This document shows, piece by piece, positions 1-11,339 of a stretch of DNA of 64,000 nt (positions are counted from its first letter, which is position 1; each line of letters begins with the position of its first letter). Source of the stretch: Pararge aegeria (lineage: Eukaryota; Arthropoda; Insecta; Lepidoptera; Nymphalidae); assembly GCF_905163445.1 (NCBI RefSeq), contig NC_053197.1, positions 14,694,001 to 14,758,000 of the forward strand. The letters run 5' to 3'. A program made the translations under genes and the position numbers. The notes beneath the pieces are model-generated. The model was not told the origin of the DNA and searched no databases. It saw only the letters and a program-made list of their open reading frames with translations.

Positions 1-439
1 CTCTCCTACATCATTCGGAATTGCCGCAATTCAAGACAAAATATATCTGTTATTGGAATACTTATATTTCTAAATTCTCATAATATAAGAACTTTGCGGA
101 TTCCATATCCATCATCTCTCTACTTTAATTACTTCTTATTTCATATTTACTGGAATTTAAATTTCTGATTACATTTCTGCCAGTTTTTGTATAAAATTTG
201 ACGCAGTTCATTTGTGAGAGTTTGATGTTTGTATCCACATAGTCGCACAAACTTATTTTGCCAGGTGTAAGTGAACCCGTTGCTACATATAAAAAACACA
301 ATACTCTTCTTTTTAAGGAGTGTGAGATTATGAACTTTGACAGACCACATTTCTCCAATGAGATTAAAGTATACATGTCTTTTATTCATTTCAATTAAAT
401 AGGTACCAGGAATTCATGTTTGAGAGGAGTTCAAGATGT
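1..439. other. AT-rich sequence, no gene recognised
   Basis: Nothing coding is visible on either strand. If gene A has a further 3' exon it should lie here or beyond the window edge on the minus strand, but no Val-Pro-coding stretch was found in this segment. Confidence 0.5.
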
Positions 440-648
440 TTAAATGTTTAGTTTACTCAAAATACTAGCCTTCACTGGAACTGGAAAAGGTCTGTCGACA
501 GCTACAGGGTACGGTGCTGGTACGGGCACTCCGATATGCTTGGTCACAGTGGTGTGGACGTCTGCGCCAACGATTGTGCCAACTCCGCCAATTCCGGAGC
601 CGATCCCTACTGCGCCTGAAGACAGAGCTAAGCCACCGCCAAGTCCCC
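440..648 (-). CDS. Gene A exon 3
   Basis: The acceptor is TATTGCAG before GGGGACTTGG. The leftover G of exon 2 completes a Gly codon, so the Gly-rich frame continues without a break. The exon encodes GLGGGLALSSG, a Gly-Ile/Val stretch and then the Val-Pro block. The end is uncertain: either the in-frame TAA or a weak internal donor at 475. Confidence 0.72.
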
Positions 649-3600
649 CTGCAATAAAATGTAATGCTGATTTATTTAATATTGTTTAACCGTGGTGCTC
701 TTAAGCATTAATTCGACTCTACCTTTTGTGAACTGGTTTGATCATGTTATTGTGACAATGTAAATAAAGCGCAGCCAAATCTTGGTCTTCATAGCTTTTA
801 AGCAATAAGGCCGCCAATTTCCTGGAACCTACTTTCTTACTCTTAGAGAAATAACAGTACAAAATTGTAATAAAAATACGCAGTGACAACCAACACATCA
901 GCTGTGTTTACATTTGAGGTTAAATGAGGTAACAGATTTATATGCAATTATATGGTTAATTCAACGGCGAAAATTATGGTACTAGATAATATTGCTGCTT
1001 GCTTAAACACTTTTTTTTTTTTTTTATAGTTGTTGACGGATCCAGCAGGTATCCCATCCCCTATAAACAGACAACCCTTTGCAGGGCATTCAAGGAGCAC
1101 GCCCTGTAACTTACCGACCTCTGTGCATCAACCAGCAAGGTACGTTTTAAGATTAAATAAAATACACCGGCAACCACGCCATCCAGACCGGAACACAGTA
1201 TTTCATCAATATTGCTTAGCGGCAGAATAAGCATACTGGCAGTACTCCCCCGGACGAGCTATGTCACTTAATGTATTTAAATGTTTACCTAGACCGCCAT
1301 ATCCATATCCGCCGCCGATGTAGCCTCCGCTGCTGTAGCCACCACCTATGTGACCCAAGCCGACGCCGTGGCCCAGGACAGCTCCTCCGTAATGGCCGAC
1401 GAGACCGCTGCGCTTCTGCACGACTTTACTCGGCTCAGGCTCCGCCAGAACCGAGGCAGTCAAGAACAGGAATGTGATCTGAAATTGATGAATGCATGAA
1501 ATTAATATTTATAAAATTAACGGTAAGTTTGACAAATAAATGCAAATTTCGTGGAGTCTTCAAATAATATTTGTATTTCGCAGACCTCCCTGACGCAGTA
1601 GCAAAAGTCTTAAAAGTGTCTTATTACTGGGAGCTTCGGAGTTCGACCAAAAATTAAGGAATTTAATTCGAGTCGAAAAGTCCGGTACTATGCCGTGTAA
1701 AACTGATAAGGAGATTTGGTTTAATATAACTGCCATACTTCTAACAGATTATTCCGCTACCATCTTAGACAGCAGTGGCGTGCACTTCATAGATGCACAA
1801 ATGCACTGCCTACCCTAAACATTTCATACAATTTGTATAGCCTACCCTGCTTAAAGCCCCTATGCACGCTACTGTTAAACTGCATTATTATTTACCATCA
1901 GGTAGTACAGTAGTAGCAGTAGTGCAAGCGGTGATAGCCTATTGCTTAGGGCTTCGGTTCCACTTTCGGGAGGCCGAGTTCGAATCATTTTTGCGCCGGG
2001 GTTAAAAAGGTGTAATCGCAGTCAAGGGTTAAGATTTACTAGACGAACAAAAAGAACCCCGTTATCCATGACTCGCTTTTTACGCAACCGTCAGGTTAAC
2101 GTCCGTGTTAATCAACATTGCCAAAACCGTATCGATATGATCAGGCATGTACGAATTCATCACGAATTGAACAATCGACATCACTTTTACTAGTTACGTG
2201 TGATGACTTCATCACTACGCGCCGCTCGATTGACATGCGCTAAGGGCGCGAACGAAAACGAAATTTCAGCCATGTTCAGAATTTCAAATAGATTATGAAC
2301 ATTATATTATGGTTCATGAATGATTAATGTGCGTATGTTCGGTATCATATTTATTTTTTGCTTTCGTTTGATTTCAATGGAAATAAGATTCCGTTCTATC
2401 TACCAATACTTAAAGAAGTATTATTATAGTATTGTATTCGTATAAGTTTTGTTTCAGAATTATAATCCTTATTTTCAGGACGTCATGTTACTGAATATAT
2501 ATTTTATCTGTGCTGTTGATTAATAACAATGTATTTATATAAATCTAAAAACAATGGATATTGATATTAAAGTAAGAAACCGTAATATTAGTTTTTGTCA
2601 TACTATTAAAAAAATCTTATTTTTAATTAAAAAGGTAAAGTTTGCATCTTCTATTTTATTCTTTTTTGTATTTGCATTTTTTTGGTTTTCTGTGTTGTGT
2701 ACAATAAAAGTATATTCATTCATTCATTCATTCATTCATTCATTGATACAGTGTTACGTCTGTGCCTGCTATTTTCTGTGTAAATATCCTTCCTTTGTTT
2801 TATTTTTTTATTAAATCTGCAGTAATTGTTAGTTTACGCGAAATTAGCTAGAACAATCCTAAAAGATCGGTTCAGGTTACAAAGGCCCCTATAACATTTG
2901 CATCTTGAAGATGGCAGCTTAAATGGTCTTAATTTCATCAAGATTTAATCCATCGAGAACTTTAATATGCATACGAAGAAACAAACAGGAATACTTTCGC
3001 ATTTATAAAGTTAGCACCCATGGATTCAATTGATGAGACATAAATCAAGAGTTCGCTCGCGTTTTTTTTGGGGCTTTTTAAAAAATGCAATCCTTTTGTT
3101 TAGATATTTTACTATGTCTCCAGGATTCATACTATCCCCATCCCCTTACAATTATGTAAAAATATGTATGAACGCATCATAAGTGCCTGCAATAGGCCTA
3201 CATGAAGAAAGTAATTTTGAATTTGAATTTTGGATTTAAATCCATGATTTTCCATCTCTAGGATTACTGGCGTACTTTTTAATCTGCAATTGTTAAGCCG
3301 GACATAAATAACAAAGGAAGGAATAGACTTTCGCATTTATAATATAAGTATGTGTGTATTTTGAGTGCTTTTCTCATTTCCTAGATATAAAAAAATAAAA
3401 CTACAATTATATAAAAAAAATTGGAAATTGACCGAAGTATTAAGTTTACTACACTTATTTTTACTTTAATATTTTATACGTAACTAAGCCCAAAATGAAC
3501 TATTTATTTTACCAGCCTTATTGGCTGGATGCAAATATATTGTGTTCGTACTAATACTAATATCACTTTCACATGTGTTTTGTAAATATAACCTAAAATA

Positions 3601-4559
3601 AACTGTATGTAATATGTAATGTAAAACTAAAAATCTAAAACGTCTTCGAAACCATCGCAGCGAGGCTCAGTTTCTAAGAATTCAATTAATTTTAATTTAA
3701 ATTATTTGGTATTATATTTGCTCCGTGCCTTGCTTCGATTTTCTTTTATATATTTTTTAATACTAAAATAAGTATCTCGGAACAAAATTATATTATCTGC
3801 ATGAAAATCCTTTTGTTAGTTCTTGTAGGTTTGCTATTTAAATGCCTACGTAAAACACCCCACGTGGACTATGAATATTAATATTGTAATGCTATTTATT
3901 TAACGCTGACTATGTATATACTATATCCTATGAAAAGAAAACCATTTTCGACTTTCCGTGCCTATATCTATATTCCAATATTAAGGTGACAATAAATATT
4001 AATATTTTAATGTATTTCTATATCCACCGAATATTATTTTATTTTTTTTATTTTCCGTGCATACATCTATATTTCAATATTTAAAACTCACAGTTTGTTT
4101 TTCTTAACGCGCTAATCTCAGACACTATCAGTCCGATTTTAAGAAATCATTTTCGCTTTTTTCGTCAGTCTGTCTATCTGCTATCCAAAAGCACGCAGAT
4201 TACAACGGTTTTTTTCATCATTGCATCGTTTAAATAATTCTCAGAATGTTGAATGGATAATTAAGTCTAATTAAGTTATTTTGTAAGTAGAAAAAAATAT
4301 TTAACTTATACGTATAACATACAGTCAACAATATAGAAATGAAAAGGCGGCCTTATTGCTGCAAGCAATCTCTTACAGGCAACCTTTGTAGACTTTACTT
4401 TTTATTTCTGATTTATACCCGTGCGAAGTTAGGGCGGATTGCTAATTTTAAAAACAGTAATAAAATTGTTCTTGTGTGTTATACATTAAATGCCTATATA
4501 ACTTATTGTCTAAATTAACCTAACGTGATGTAATGTAAAGCACTTACAAAAGCCTTCAT
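440..4559 (-). CDS. Gene A: secreted Gly/His-rich protein with Val-Pro block (cuticle-like), 3 exons
   Basis: Joined exons 4559-4548, 1478-1289 and 648-440 give a 136-aa protein. The intron phases (0, then 1) fit exactly. Residues 1-16 (MKAFITFLFLTASVLA) form a signal peptide split by intron 1. Residues about 26-95 are rich in Gly, His and Tyr (GGGYSSGGYIGGGYGYGG). Residues about 102-127 contain a VPVPAPYPVAV-type Val-Pro block. A secreted structural role, such as in cuticle, egg covering or another extracellular layer, is inferred from composition; no chitin-binding RR consensus is visible. Exon 3 reads to a TAA at 442-440, but the last residues (ASILSKLNI) do not look like the rest. An alternative is a weak GTGAAG donor at 475-470 after FPVP, with a further exon outside the window. 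Gene B has the same parts in the opposite order. Confidence 0.8.
649..1288. repeat. Gene A intron 2: LINE 3' remnant and dispersed repeat
   Basis: Positions 780-822 match the AAGCAATAAGGCCGCC motif found near the 3' ends of LINE copies elsewhere in the window. Positions about 1046-1262 resemble degenerate copies at 13150-13262, 30900-31040 and 42380-42450, which share ccggcaaccac and the motif around ttccccggacgagctctgtc. The family was not identified. Confidence 0.5.
1289..1478 (-). CDS. Gene A exon 2
   Basis: The acceptor is TTTCAG before ATCACATTC, and the donor is GTAAAC after GGTCTAG (phase 1). The exon encodes the rest of the signal peptide, a short charged stretch (EPEPSKVVQKR) and the first Gly/His/Tyr-rich block. 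Confidence 0.85.
1640..2010 (+). repeat. SINE remnants with a hAT-like MITE
   Basis: The SINE tail around 1675-1910 (cggtactatgccgtgtaaaa ... accatcttagac ... accatcaggt) is interrupted at 1774-1874 by a short element starting cagtggcgtgcac and ending gcacgctactg. A second SINE head (gcggtgatagcct) starts near 1928, with a box-B-like ccgagttcgaatc at 1972-1984. Confidence 0.5.
2560..2745 (+). repeat. LINE 3' tail with (ATTC)n
   Basis: An AT-rich tail ends in tgtgtacaataaaagtat followed by six to seven ATTC units from about 2714. The same tail-plus-ATTC arrangement occurs at 62700-62773 and, inverted, at 63390-63540. The tetranucleotide run is therefore part of a LINE end, not an independent microsatellite. 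Confidence 0.55.
2746..4547. other. Gene A intron 1 remainder: AT-rich with LINE 3' scraps
   Basis: Positions 3140-3240 match the ccccttacaattatgtaaaa ... gtgcctgcaataggcctaca LINE end, also seen near 5490-5590. Positions 4340-4395 carry the aaggcggccttattgctgca hairpin-type LINE 3' motif. The remaining sequence shows nothing recognisable. Confidence 0.45.
4548..4559 (-). CDS. Gene A exon 1 (coding part)
   Basis: Four codons, ATG AAG GCT TTT, followed directly by a GTAAGT donor. Joined to exon 2 they supply the start of a typical signal peptide. A TATA box lies about 75 nt upstream. The start was chosen because it is the only nearby ATG that ends in phase 0 at a strong donor. Confidence 0.8.
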
Positions 4560-4632
4560 ATCGTAATGTGGAACACAGCACTGTACACTGCACCTTCAAT
4601 AGCACTGCTGCTGCAAGGAGGGCCCGCTAAGG

Positions 4633-4639
4633 TTATATA
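4633..4639 (-). promoter_or_regulatory. Gene A TATA box
   Basis: TATATAA on the minus strand, about 75 nt before the ATG. This spacing allows transcription to start roughly 45 nt before the start codon. Gene B has an equivalent element. Confidence 0.65.
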
Positions 4640-5085
4640 CAAGCAGCCAAAACAACACCCCACTCGGAGGTCTTCGCGAGCGTAATTATTAGCAATACGA
4701 AAACACTTGTGTTGCATAGATTTTTAACTATCGGACCTTTTTTAGAATTACAGTATTTTTAACTAGCTCTAAATCTATCATTTAAAAAATTAAATTTAAA
4801 AACTATATACCAATATAATATACCTATAAAAGGCACTTTTAATATACATGGCATTATTAAAAGAAGAAAATAGGTCAACACCTTTTTTTTATGATTGTGT
4901 TACAGACACAAAACAGGCCATAACAGAAACATTAGAACAACAACCAATAAAATAAAACTAGATACTCTCCACACACAAAAAAATAAAAAAAATAGTAAAA
5001 TAAAACAAATAAAAAAGTATACCACTTTTAACAAATACTTTTTTGTGTTATCGATGTAGCAAAATAATTATAATTTTAAGAAACT
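4640..5085. other. Upstream of gene A: AT-rich, nothing recognised
   Basis: Runs of A and T, with no open frame and no match to the repeat families in this window. It may contain upstream control sequence for gene A, but no motif could be named. Confidence 0.35.
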
Positions 5086-5087
5086 AT

Positions 5088-5735
5088 AGACGACCTCTGT
5101 GGCGCAGTGGCGAGCGCTGTGGTCTTATAAGTCGGAGCTACCGGGTTCGAAACCTACAGGGGTGATTTTGGATTTTAATTTCTAAATTTTCTCTAGTCAG
5201 TTTTTTTTTCCTTCCTTTGTTCCTCCGACATAGTGATCGGAGACTGTTAGGTCGGTACTATTTTGGCTTTTTTTACTCGTTTATTTTAAATCTATTGGAC
5301 TACATACTACTCATTATAAGAGCAGTTCATCAGGGTAATTTGTCAATTCCCACCATTTATCGTCTCTGGTCTGTTGAGGTGGGAGGGAAGGCTAGTTACC
5401 CGGCTAAGTTTGTTTTAGGCTCTTCTTAGACCAGGGCGCGTTTGGAACCCTTGTAGCTTTAGATTTAAGTTGGCGAACGAAGCTATCACCATCTATTTAC
5501 AATTATGTAAAAAAATATGTATGAACGCTTCATAAGTGCCTGTGATAGGGCTACATGAATAAAGAAATTTTGAATTTGAATTTGAATTTACCGACAAAGA
5601 ATCACCGCCAATCGAATAAGCGTTCCGGTACTAAGGCATATAAACCAAATATGGGTTTAATATAACTGCTATACCCTTTAGCATCTTAGACTATCATCAT
5701 GTACCACCCGGTGCGATTGTAGTCATGGCCTTACT
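5088..5735 (+). repeat. tRNA-derived SINE (family 3) with internal LINE 3' fragment
   Basis: It begins gacgacctctgtggcgcagt, with a box-B-like gggttcgaaac near 5142-5152. The SINE body is joined to a LINE 3' end at about 5395-5590 (ccagggcgcgtttggaaccc ... gaataaagaaattttgaatt). The SINE tail returns at 5593-5735 (caccgccaatcgaataagcg ... gatt gtagtcatgg). Confidence 0.6.
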
Positions 5736-5770
5736 TGTAATGGAATAAAAAAAAAAGTGTGTGTACTTAT

Positions 5771-7508
5771 GTACACGCTTTAGAAGTAATAATTCCTTAG
5801 CGCAACAAGATAAAAATCTTTTCAAAAATTTTATCTTTCGCCTTGTCCTACGTTTGTAGAAAAGACAACAATAACAATAGAAAAATGGTATTTAATGCAT
5901 TGAAAGTTTAATTATAACGCACAATGCGTTAAAAACAGTTTATTTAAATATCACGAGAAAATATCTCTACATAATGAAAAAAAATGACATAATAAACATA
6001 ATTAAAATTGGAATACTAATAGACTTATTATAGGACATCCAAATTTCACTTAACATTACAATTTGAGATTTTTGTACCAATGAATCAATTAAATCACCGC
6101 AGACTTTGACAATTGAAAGTGTACACTGTCAAACCTTATAGCTAACTTCAGGGTGTCGGTTTTTTGTGACGGTGTGCGCGCGCATCGTAAAAAATGACTC
6201 ATCATTTTTCCCTAACGCGCCAAAAGAAGTGTAACTTCAAAAATAAATAGTAATCTTAACACATGGACGTCTTACATTGTTCATTTGGCTTCTGAAGTGC
6301 TAATAATTGAATCCGTGACCTTAGTACCATTGCACTGGTGTACCTACCATTGCCCCAGATAACTCGTTGAAATACTCATTAACACCCGTAGGTGTACTTT
6401 ATTGATGAACTTATGCCATATTGTGAAATAACGTTTTAGCACTGTAGCTGCAACAGTTTTTGGTAAAATTAGGAAAAAAAATGTTATTAAAACATTAAGG
6501 ATGCTCGGTCTTCGCAGAACTCCTGATTTCCCTTGAGATTAAAAAGTGTTTTTTTTAGAACTGTTAATGAAAAACAATCGGTAGGATTATTTTCTTATTG
6601 TACAGTATATATATACTACAGTACAGTACACAAGAAAAAGTACATAATACGGAAAAGAGATTTTCTTATAGTCTACATTATGATCTCTTCCAGGCAACCA
6701 TACCTAAACAAAAGCAACAAAAATGAGCAGTTGATATTTTCGGGGAATTCTTGGTACTAAAAGCTAACGAAACCGGGCAATTAAGCGAAAGGTCGAATTA
6801 TCACCGTGGCCGCAACCGATTTAGGTTAAATACCTAAACAGATACCTACGCCCAACAATCTCTTCCTGGCTGGTGAATTGTGATAAAAGGAGTGCAATAT
6901 GGCCTACTTGGGCGCGTTAACTTCAACCTTCTATTCACAGACAGAAACGAAAGTAGAGGGTGCAGACAGATGGTACGGTCAGTCGGTTAGCATATCAAGC
7001 CATTATAAGCGTTTTAAAGTTTTTGAAGGTATACTTCTGTTGCGTTTGGCAAAAATTATGAGAATATTTTTTTACGTTGCGCGCGCACACTGTCACAAAA
7101 AACTGACACCCTGAAGTAAGCTGTAAGGTTTGACAGTGTAAACTTTAAATTGTCAAAGTCTGCGGGCACATTCCGGTGATTTAATTGATTCGATTGTACA
7201 AACATCTCAAATTTTGAGTGAAACTTGGTTGTCCTATAATAAGTCTTCCGAATTAGTTACTTTAAAATTTTAGTAAGTAAATTAGTTTAGCGAATTTAAT
7301 TATGTTTATGTTGTCCATTTCTTTAATCATGTAGAAATATTTTTGTAATATTTAAATAAACTTTTTTAACTAGATAATGCGTTATAATAATACTTTCAAT
7401 TTATTATATACCGTTTTTCTATTATTAGTGTCGTTTTTTCAACAAACGCAGAATGGGTCTCGCCAAACTATTACGCCAAAGAAGTATAACTTCTAACGCG
7501 TCTACATA
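5771..7508. mobile_element. Long-TIR element, unclassified, about 1.7 kb
   Basis: Imperfect inverted repeats of about 0.45 kb flank an interior of about 0.8 kb. Matching landmarks are gtgacggtgtgcgcgcgc (6167-6184) against gcgcgcgcacactgtcac (7079-7096), and ctgtcaaaccttatagctaa (left) against ctgtaaggtttgacagtgta (right). The interior has only short open frames without a recognisable transposase, so this is probably a non-autonomous element. Copies of the right end occur at 44095-44455 and 51780-52112. Confidence 0.7.
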
Positions 7509-7689
7509 TAGGTAATATCAAGACGTTTTTCTTATTAGTTGTAATTTTATGATATTATAGTTAATTATTGAATTGAAGTTAACCCTACTTTAAATTTCAA
7601 TTCAATTGAACATAAGATTTATCATTAAAAATATTTAAATATTTCTTCTTTAAAATAAGTTAGGCTTAGTCTCCTGTAATGGTTTGATC

Positions 7690-7985
7690 TATAATCATTA
7701 TCAAAACACTACAGAGCACGGTTCTCACCTTAGATGAGCAATGTTCTGGTTTTAGTCTACCACGATGGCCTAGTGCTGATTGTTAGACTTCTCACACCTT
7801 AGGAAAACGTTACAGAGAGCTTCCAGGTGTGCAGGTTTCCTCAAGATGTTCTCCTTTACTGTCAAAGCAAGTGATATTTAAATTTAAAAACGCAAATAGC
7901 TCTGAAAAGTTAAATTGCGTGCCGGGGTTCGAACTCGGTCAAAACGAAAGTGCTATCTATACCTATCTATCTATATAGGCTATCA
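7690..7985 (-). repeat. SINE (family 2), minus orientation
   Basis: It shares with other copies ctacagagcacggttctcac, the gtccaccac region, a ttcctcaagatgttctcctt stretch and a terminal box-B-like gttcgaactcggtc. Full-length relatives are at 51013-51240 (plus) and 54213-54500 (minus). Confidence 0.65.
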
Positions 7986-8771
7986 CCACTCAAAGTATAT
8001 TATGTTAGAGAATAAAGCCTTCCTATAAATACTAACCCTTGTAGGGTTAGTTATTATACAACTCGAGTCCCTATTGCTACACAGTAAACTCTTCCAGACA
8101 ACACACCTAAACAATTTTAGCTATTGAGGTTTTGTCAAGGAATTCTCAGTATCACCTGCCCGATTTACGAACTTTTGCATTAATCGTCTTGGTAAAAGAA
8201 TAATTTGATAGCGACAGTTGTAAAATCAATGAATATTTGAAAAAGTTGGTGAATCGGGCAGCAGGTCAAACTTCTGTCTGTTTAGACGGTGGCTAGGCAC
8301 CGTGGCATAGTAGAAAGTGAGCCAGAAATGTTTCGTCTATCTTTATTCTTTAAGGTTTAGTCTTCTAAGACGCAATGAGACCCTGCCGTAAAATTCTTGC
8401 CATTAGTTAAGTATGTATTTTATGCCTTTATATTCATAACTATCTAATTTTATGTTTGTAGTGCTAGTTACTTTACTATTATAATAAAGCAGAATACCTT
8501 AAAGACGTAAATCTTCTCGTATATCTGTGTATTATCTATATTTAAAAATTATCTTATCTACCTATTTTGTATTTAAATATTTCATTAGAATATAATTAAT
8601 ATATTTAAATAAAGTCGTAAATTGACCTTTTTTTTTTGCGTCTGCGTGCTTAATTAACAATCGCTTTTGTGACTTTTTAAATACCGAAAAAAAAAAATTT
8701 TTTTTGCATAAACTGTTAGTCTTTAAATATAAGAAACCTGTATTCGAAATTAAAAAAAATAAAAAGTGATT
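7986..8771. other. No gene; AT-rich DNA
   Basis: No coding or RNA gene recognised. Positions 8755-8766 on the minus strand give the T-rich stretch that can serve as the polymerase III stop for the neighbouring tRNA gene. Confidence 0.35.
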
Positions 8772-8843
8772 GGGCTCGTCCGGGATTTGAACCCGGGACC
8801 TCTCGCACCCTAAGCGAAAATCATACCCCTAGACCAACGAGCC
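8772..8843 (-). tRNA. tRNA-Pro (anticodon AGG)
   Basis: The minus strand gives a complete 72-nt cloverleaf. Acceptor arms GGCTCGT and ACGAGCC pair perfectly, followed by discriminator C. A D-arm box A (GGTCTAGGGGTATGA), a TTAGGGT anticodon loop with anticodon AGG, and a perfect T-arm CCGGG TTCAAAT CCCGG are all present. The anticodon stem has one G-T pair at its outer end, where the common animal tRNA-Pro has C-G. A run of T follows shortly after the 3' end, as expected for polymerase III. Unlike the SINE heads in this window, it has no SINE body attached. The gene is probably functional. Confidence 0.9.
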
Positions 8844-10060
8844 GGTTATGAGAAGTGCCGAAATATTGTAAATGAATCTTAAAGTAGTTCGCCACTCACC
8901 TACGTGACGTCACATTCTCGCAGATTTATAAGTGTTGACTGTTGAGTTACGGCCTAACGCCGAGTCGACATACATTTTTTTATCAGTGAAACTGTAAATT
9001 TCTTGGATTCATTCTTTTTTTAAATAGTCTTTTAGGTATATACACTTTATAGATTGTAGAATGTAGACCTACCTAAAAATCCCTAAATATATTTAACAAT
9101 GCTTACGTTTAGTTTGAATTAATGTCATTATTGTATTTTACTATTTTATGAATGAAATAGAGAGGCGAATTTTATTTAAATAATGTGTTTCAGTTTGTTA
9201 CGTTGGTCTAGTGGTTAGTTAGCATTTTCGATTCCAGATCACTAGGTCAAAAGTTCAAATAAAATCAAGTCAATATTAAAAAGTAGTTAGGTACCTATTT
9301 GCGTCCTTTCAAGAAATTCTCAGTACCAAAATTACCAGTAGTTAGAGAATGGGCCGTGTCACAAAAAACGCAAACGTTAAAAACACGCCGACTCATTATG
9401 GATTGGTGTGGCGGATCTAGGCTCTTGATTCCTTCTTTTAGACAGGAGGCCTGTGCCCCGTAGTGGGATATCGACGTTCTGATGATGTTTATGATGTTAA
9501 CGGTTCTGTATATTTTGCTGAAAAAATAATACTGGGCCGATTTTGATGTGGTTTTTTGCATTACATAAATATCCCTTATACGCAATTTCTAAGATATTAT
9601 ACATGGCTAAAGGCCATAAGTAATAAAAAAAAATTACAGAATGAAGTCATTGCAATTAATTTAAATAATGTTTACATGCGTATGTAGAGGCGATTGCCTA
9701 GCGGCTAGGAATTCGGCCTGACATTCGGGGGGACCGAATTCGACGCCTTTCGGAGCAATGTTCGTTTTAAGCATTTAAATCTCAATCGCTTCGACGGTGA
9801 AGAAACACATCAGAGAACCTTCATGCATCATCATCTTCATTATCGATCCATTACCGGGTACAACAGGGCACGGGCCGGCTCAGCAGGGCTAGTACAGGCG
9901 AGTGCGGTGAATACGCAAGTGAACCCCGTGCTCTCACTTATAGGTCTATCGAGGGACACACAGAGTTTTTAGTGGGTGCAAGTCCCACATAACTACTTCG
10001 TTTCCCCCAACGGAGTGGTATGCGTCAGGCATTTTGGCAAAAAAAAAAAAAAGGGCTAGT
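8844..10060. repeat. Degenerate SINE heads and fragments
   Basis: Positions 9199-9262 (cgttggtctagtggttagtt) match a tRNA-like head also seen at 45062-45125 (cgctagtctagtggttagca). Positions 9688-9765 form another tRNA-like head (gaggcgattgcctagcggct). Positions 9840-10030 hold family 2-like tail pieces. No gene recognised. Confidence 0.45.
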
Positions 10061-10063
10061 ACA

Positions 10064-10560
10064 GGCAGGAGATACAAATTATATACCCTCATTATATCCC
10101 CTGACAAAGGTATATAATTATCGTGTCCACCTGCTAAAGCACGGTAACATGGAATAGGAGAAGTTTACCTCCGTTTTTTAAAACGCATTTATTATAAATA
10201 AATAAATTAATAAATATACTACGACAGTACACATATCGCCATCTAGCCCCAAAGTAAGCATAGCTTGAGTTATGGGTGGAGCAATAATTATATGAATAAT
10301 ATACATAAATACTTATAATATATAGATAAACACCCAGACACTGAAAAACATTTTATGGACTCGAACCCACGGCCTTGGCTCAAAAAGCAGGGTCGCTGCC
10401 CACTGCGCCAATCGGCCGACCAAATATATATATTATATTATAGCATAGCATATTATATCCACTTATGCGCCAATGCTCTGAGAGTTGATAAAGCTGTGGG
10501 AGAAGTTAAATTTTTATCCTTTCCCGGGGAGATAATGCTCTCCTGCCCATGTTAGGATAA
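10064..10560 (+). mobile_element. Harbinger-type MITE interrupted by a SINE
   Basis: The left end agggctagtacaggcaggag and the right end ctcctgcccatgttaggat match the TIR motif of the 33.3-37.2 kb composite element. Internal family marks are gcacggtaacatggaatagg and gttgataaagctgtgggaga. A minus-oriented family 1 SINE (about 10192-10425) sits inside and is therefore the younger insertion. Confidence 0.7.
10192..10425 (-). repeat. SINE (family 1), minus orientation
   Basis: It reads from the taaataaataaattaataaa tail through the ccatctagccccaaagtaag body to a tRNA-like head (tgcgccaatcggccg, reversed). The same family occurs at 12400-12618, 41093-41609, 57181-57420, 58515-58778 (minus) and 15871-16117, 45707-45969, 60576-60839 (plus). 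Confidence 0.75.
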
Positions 10561-10614
10561 GAAGGGTTTTGGCCGTAGACCACCAGTCGCGCGTTGGCCA
10601 AGTGTGGATTTGAC

Positions 10615-10735
10615 ACGCCCTTGAGAATTGGAAGATTCTTAGGATTGGAGTGGTAGCGTCACTACAAACAGACTGACTTGACGGTTTAAAAGTGCTTCTA
10701 CACTGGGCCTACCTGAAATAAATGAATTTTGATTT
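10615..10735 (+). repeat. LINE 3' end
   Basis: Contains actacaaacagactgacttg ... aaagtgcttctacactgggc ... aaataaatgaattttgattt, the shared 3' end of the LINE family whose coding end is seen at 42460-42805 and 56460-56895. Confidence 0.65.
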
Positions 10736-11048
10736 TATTAATAAAACATTGTTGCAACAATTTCTACAAAAGTACGACAAAAAAAAATGTTGGAAGGAAA
10801 TCTTATTATTATTTTTAAATATAAATTGTGATCGCAAAAGCTTTGGATCTAATTATTTCCGTTCTGGCATAATTGTATGAATACAAGCGAAATAATTTGT
10901 TGAGCCGGTGAAGCAACGGTGTCTTGCCAGTTATTTAAGTACAACGATTATTTGCTAACTAATTTGCATATTGACTTACCTATCTGTAACGATTGGGTCC
11001 ATAAATTACACCGTTTGAAAGGACCTCTGTTCCCACAATAATGTAGCC

Positions 11049-11339
11049 TTAGGACTAGATTTGCTCGCTCGCAATTGAGGAGTCGTTTTCGAGTATGGAA
11101 ATACTTGAACATCGAAGGGAAATAGAACTTATTTGAATTGTTTTATAGTTCAAATTGGACTAGAATTCTCTAACTAGGACTTTTGACAGAAGGTTTGTAA
11201 AACAAAAAATGAAAAGTATAGGAATACCGACTCTACTACGAGTTATTTAGGTCCATTTTACTTTGACAATATAGAGTTTCATACTCGCAAGCGACTATTC
11301 GATTCCAAGCGAGCAAATTTTGTACTAAGACCGCTGATC
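11049..11339. mobile_element. Fold-back element, about 290 bp
   Basis: The left end (ttaggactagatttgctcgc ... gtcgttttcgagtatgg) is an imperfect inverted copy of the right end (catactcgcaagcgactatt ... gagcaaattttgtactaag), with arms of about 50 nt. It has no coding capacity. It looks like a MITE of unknown class; no clear target-site duplication was found. Confidence 0.6.

Noticed and set aside
444..689. 81-codon plus-strand open frame, Pro/Thr-rich
   Set aside because: It is the antisense of gene A exon 3, which has splice borders, matching phase and a coherent secreted product.
2714..2741. (ATTC)n as an independent microsatellite
   Set aside because: The same run ends LINE copies at 62757 and 63390, so it is a LINE tail.
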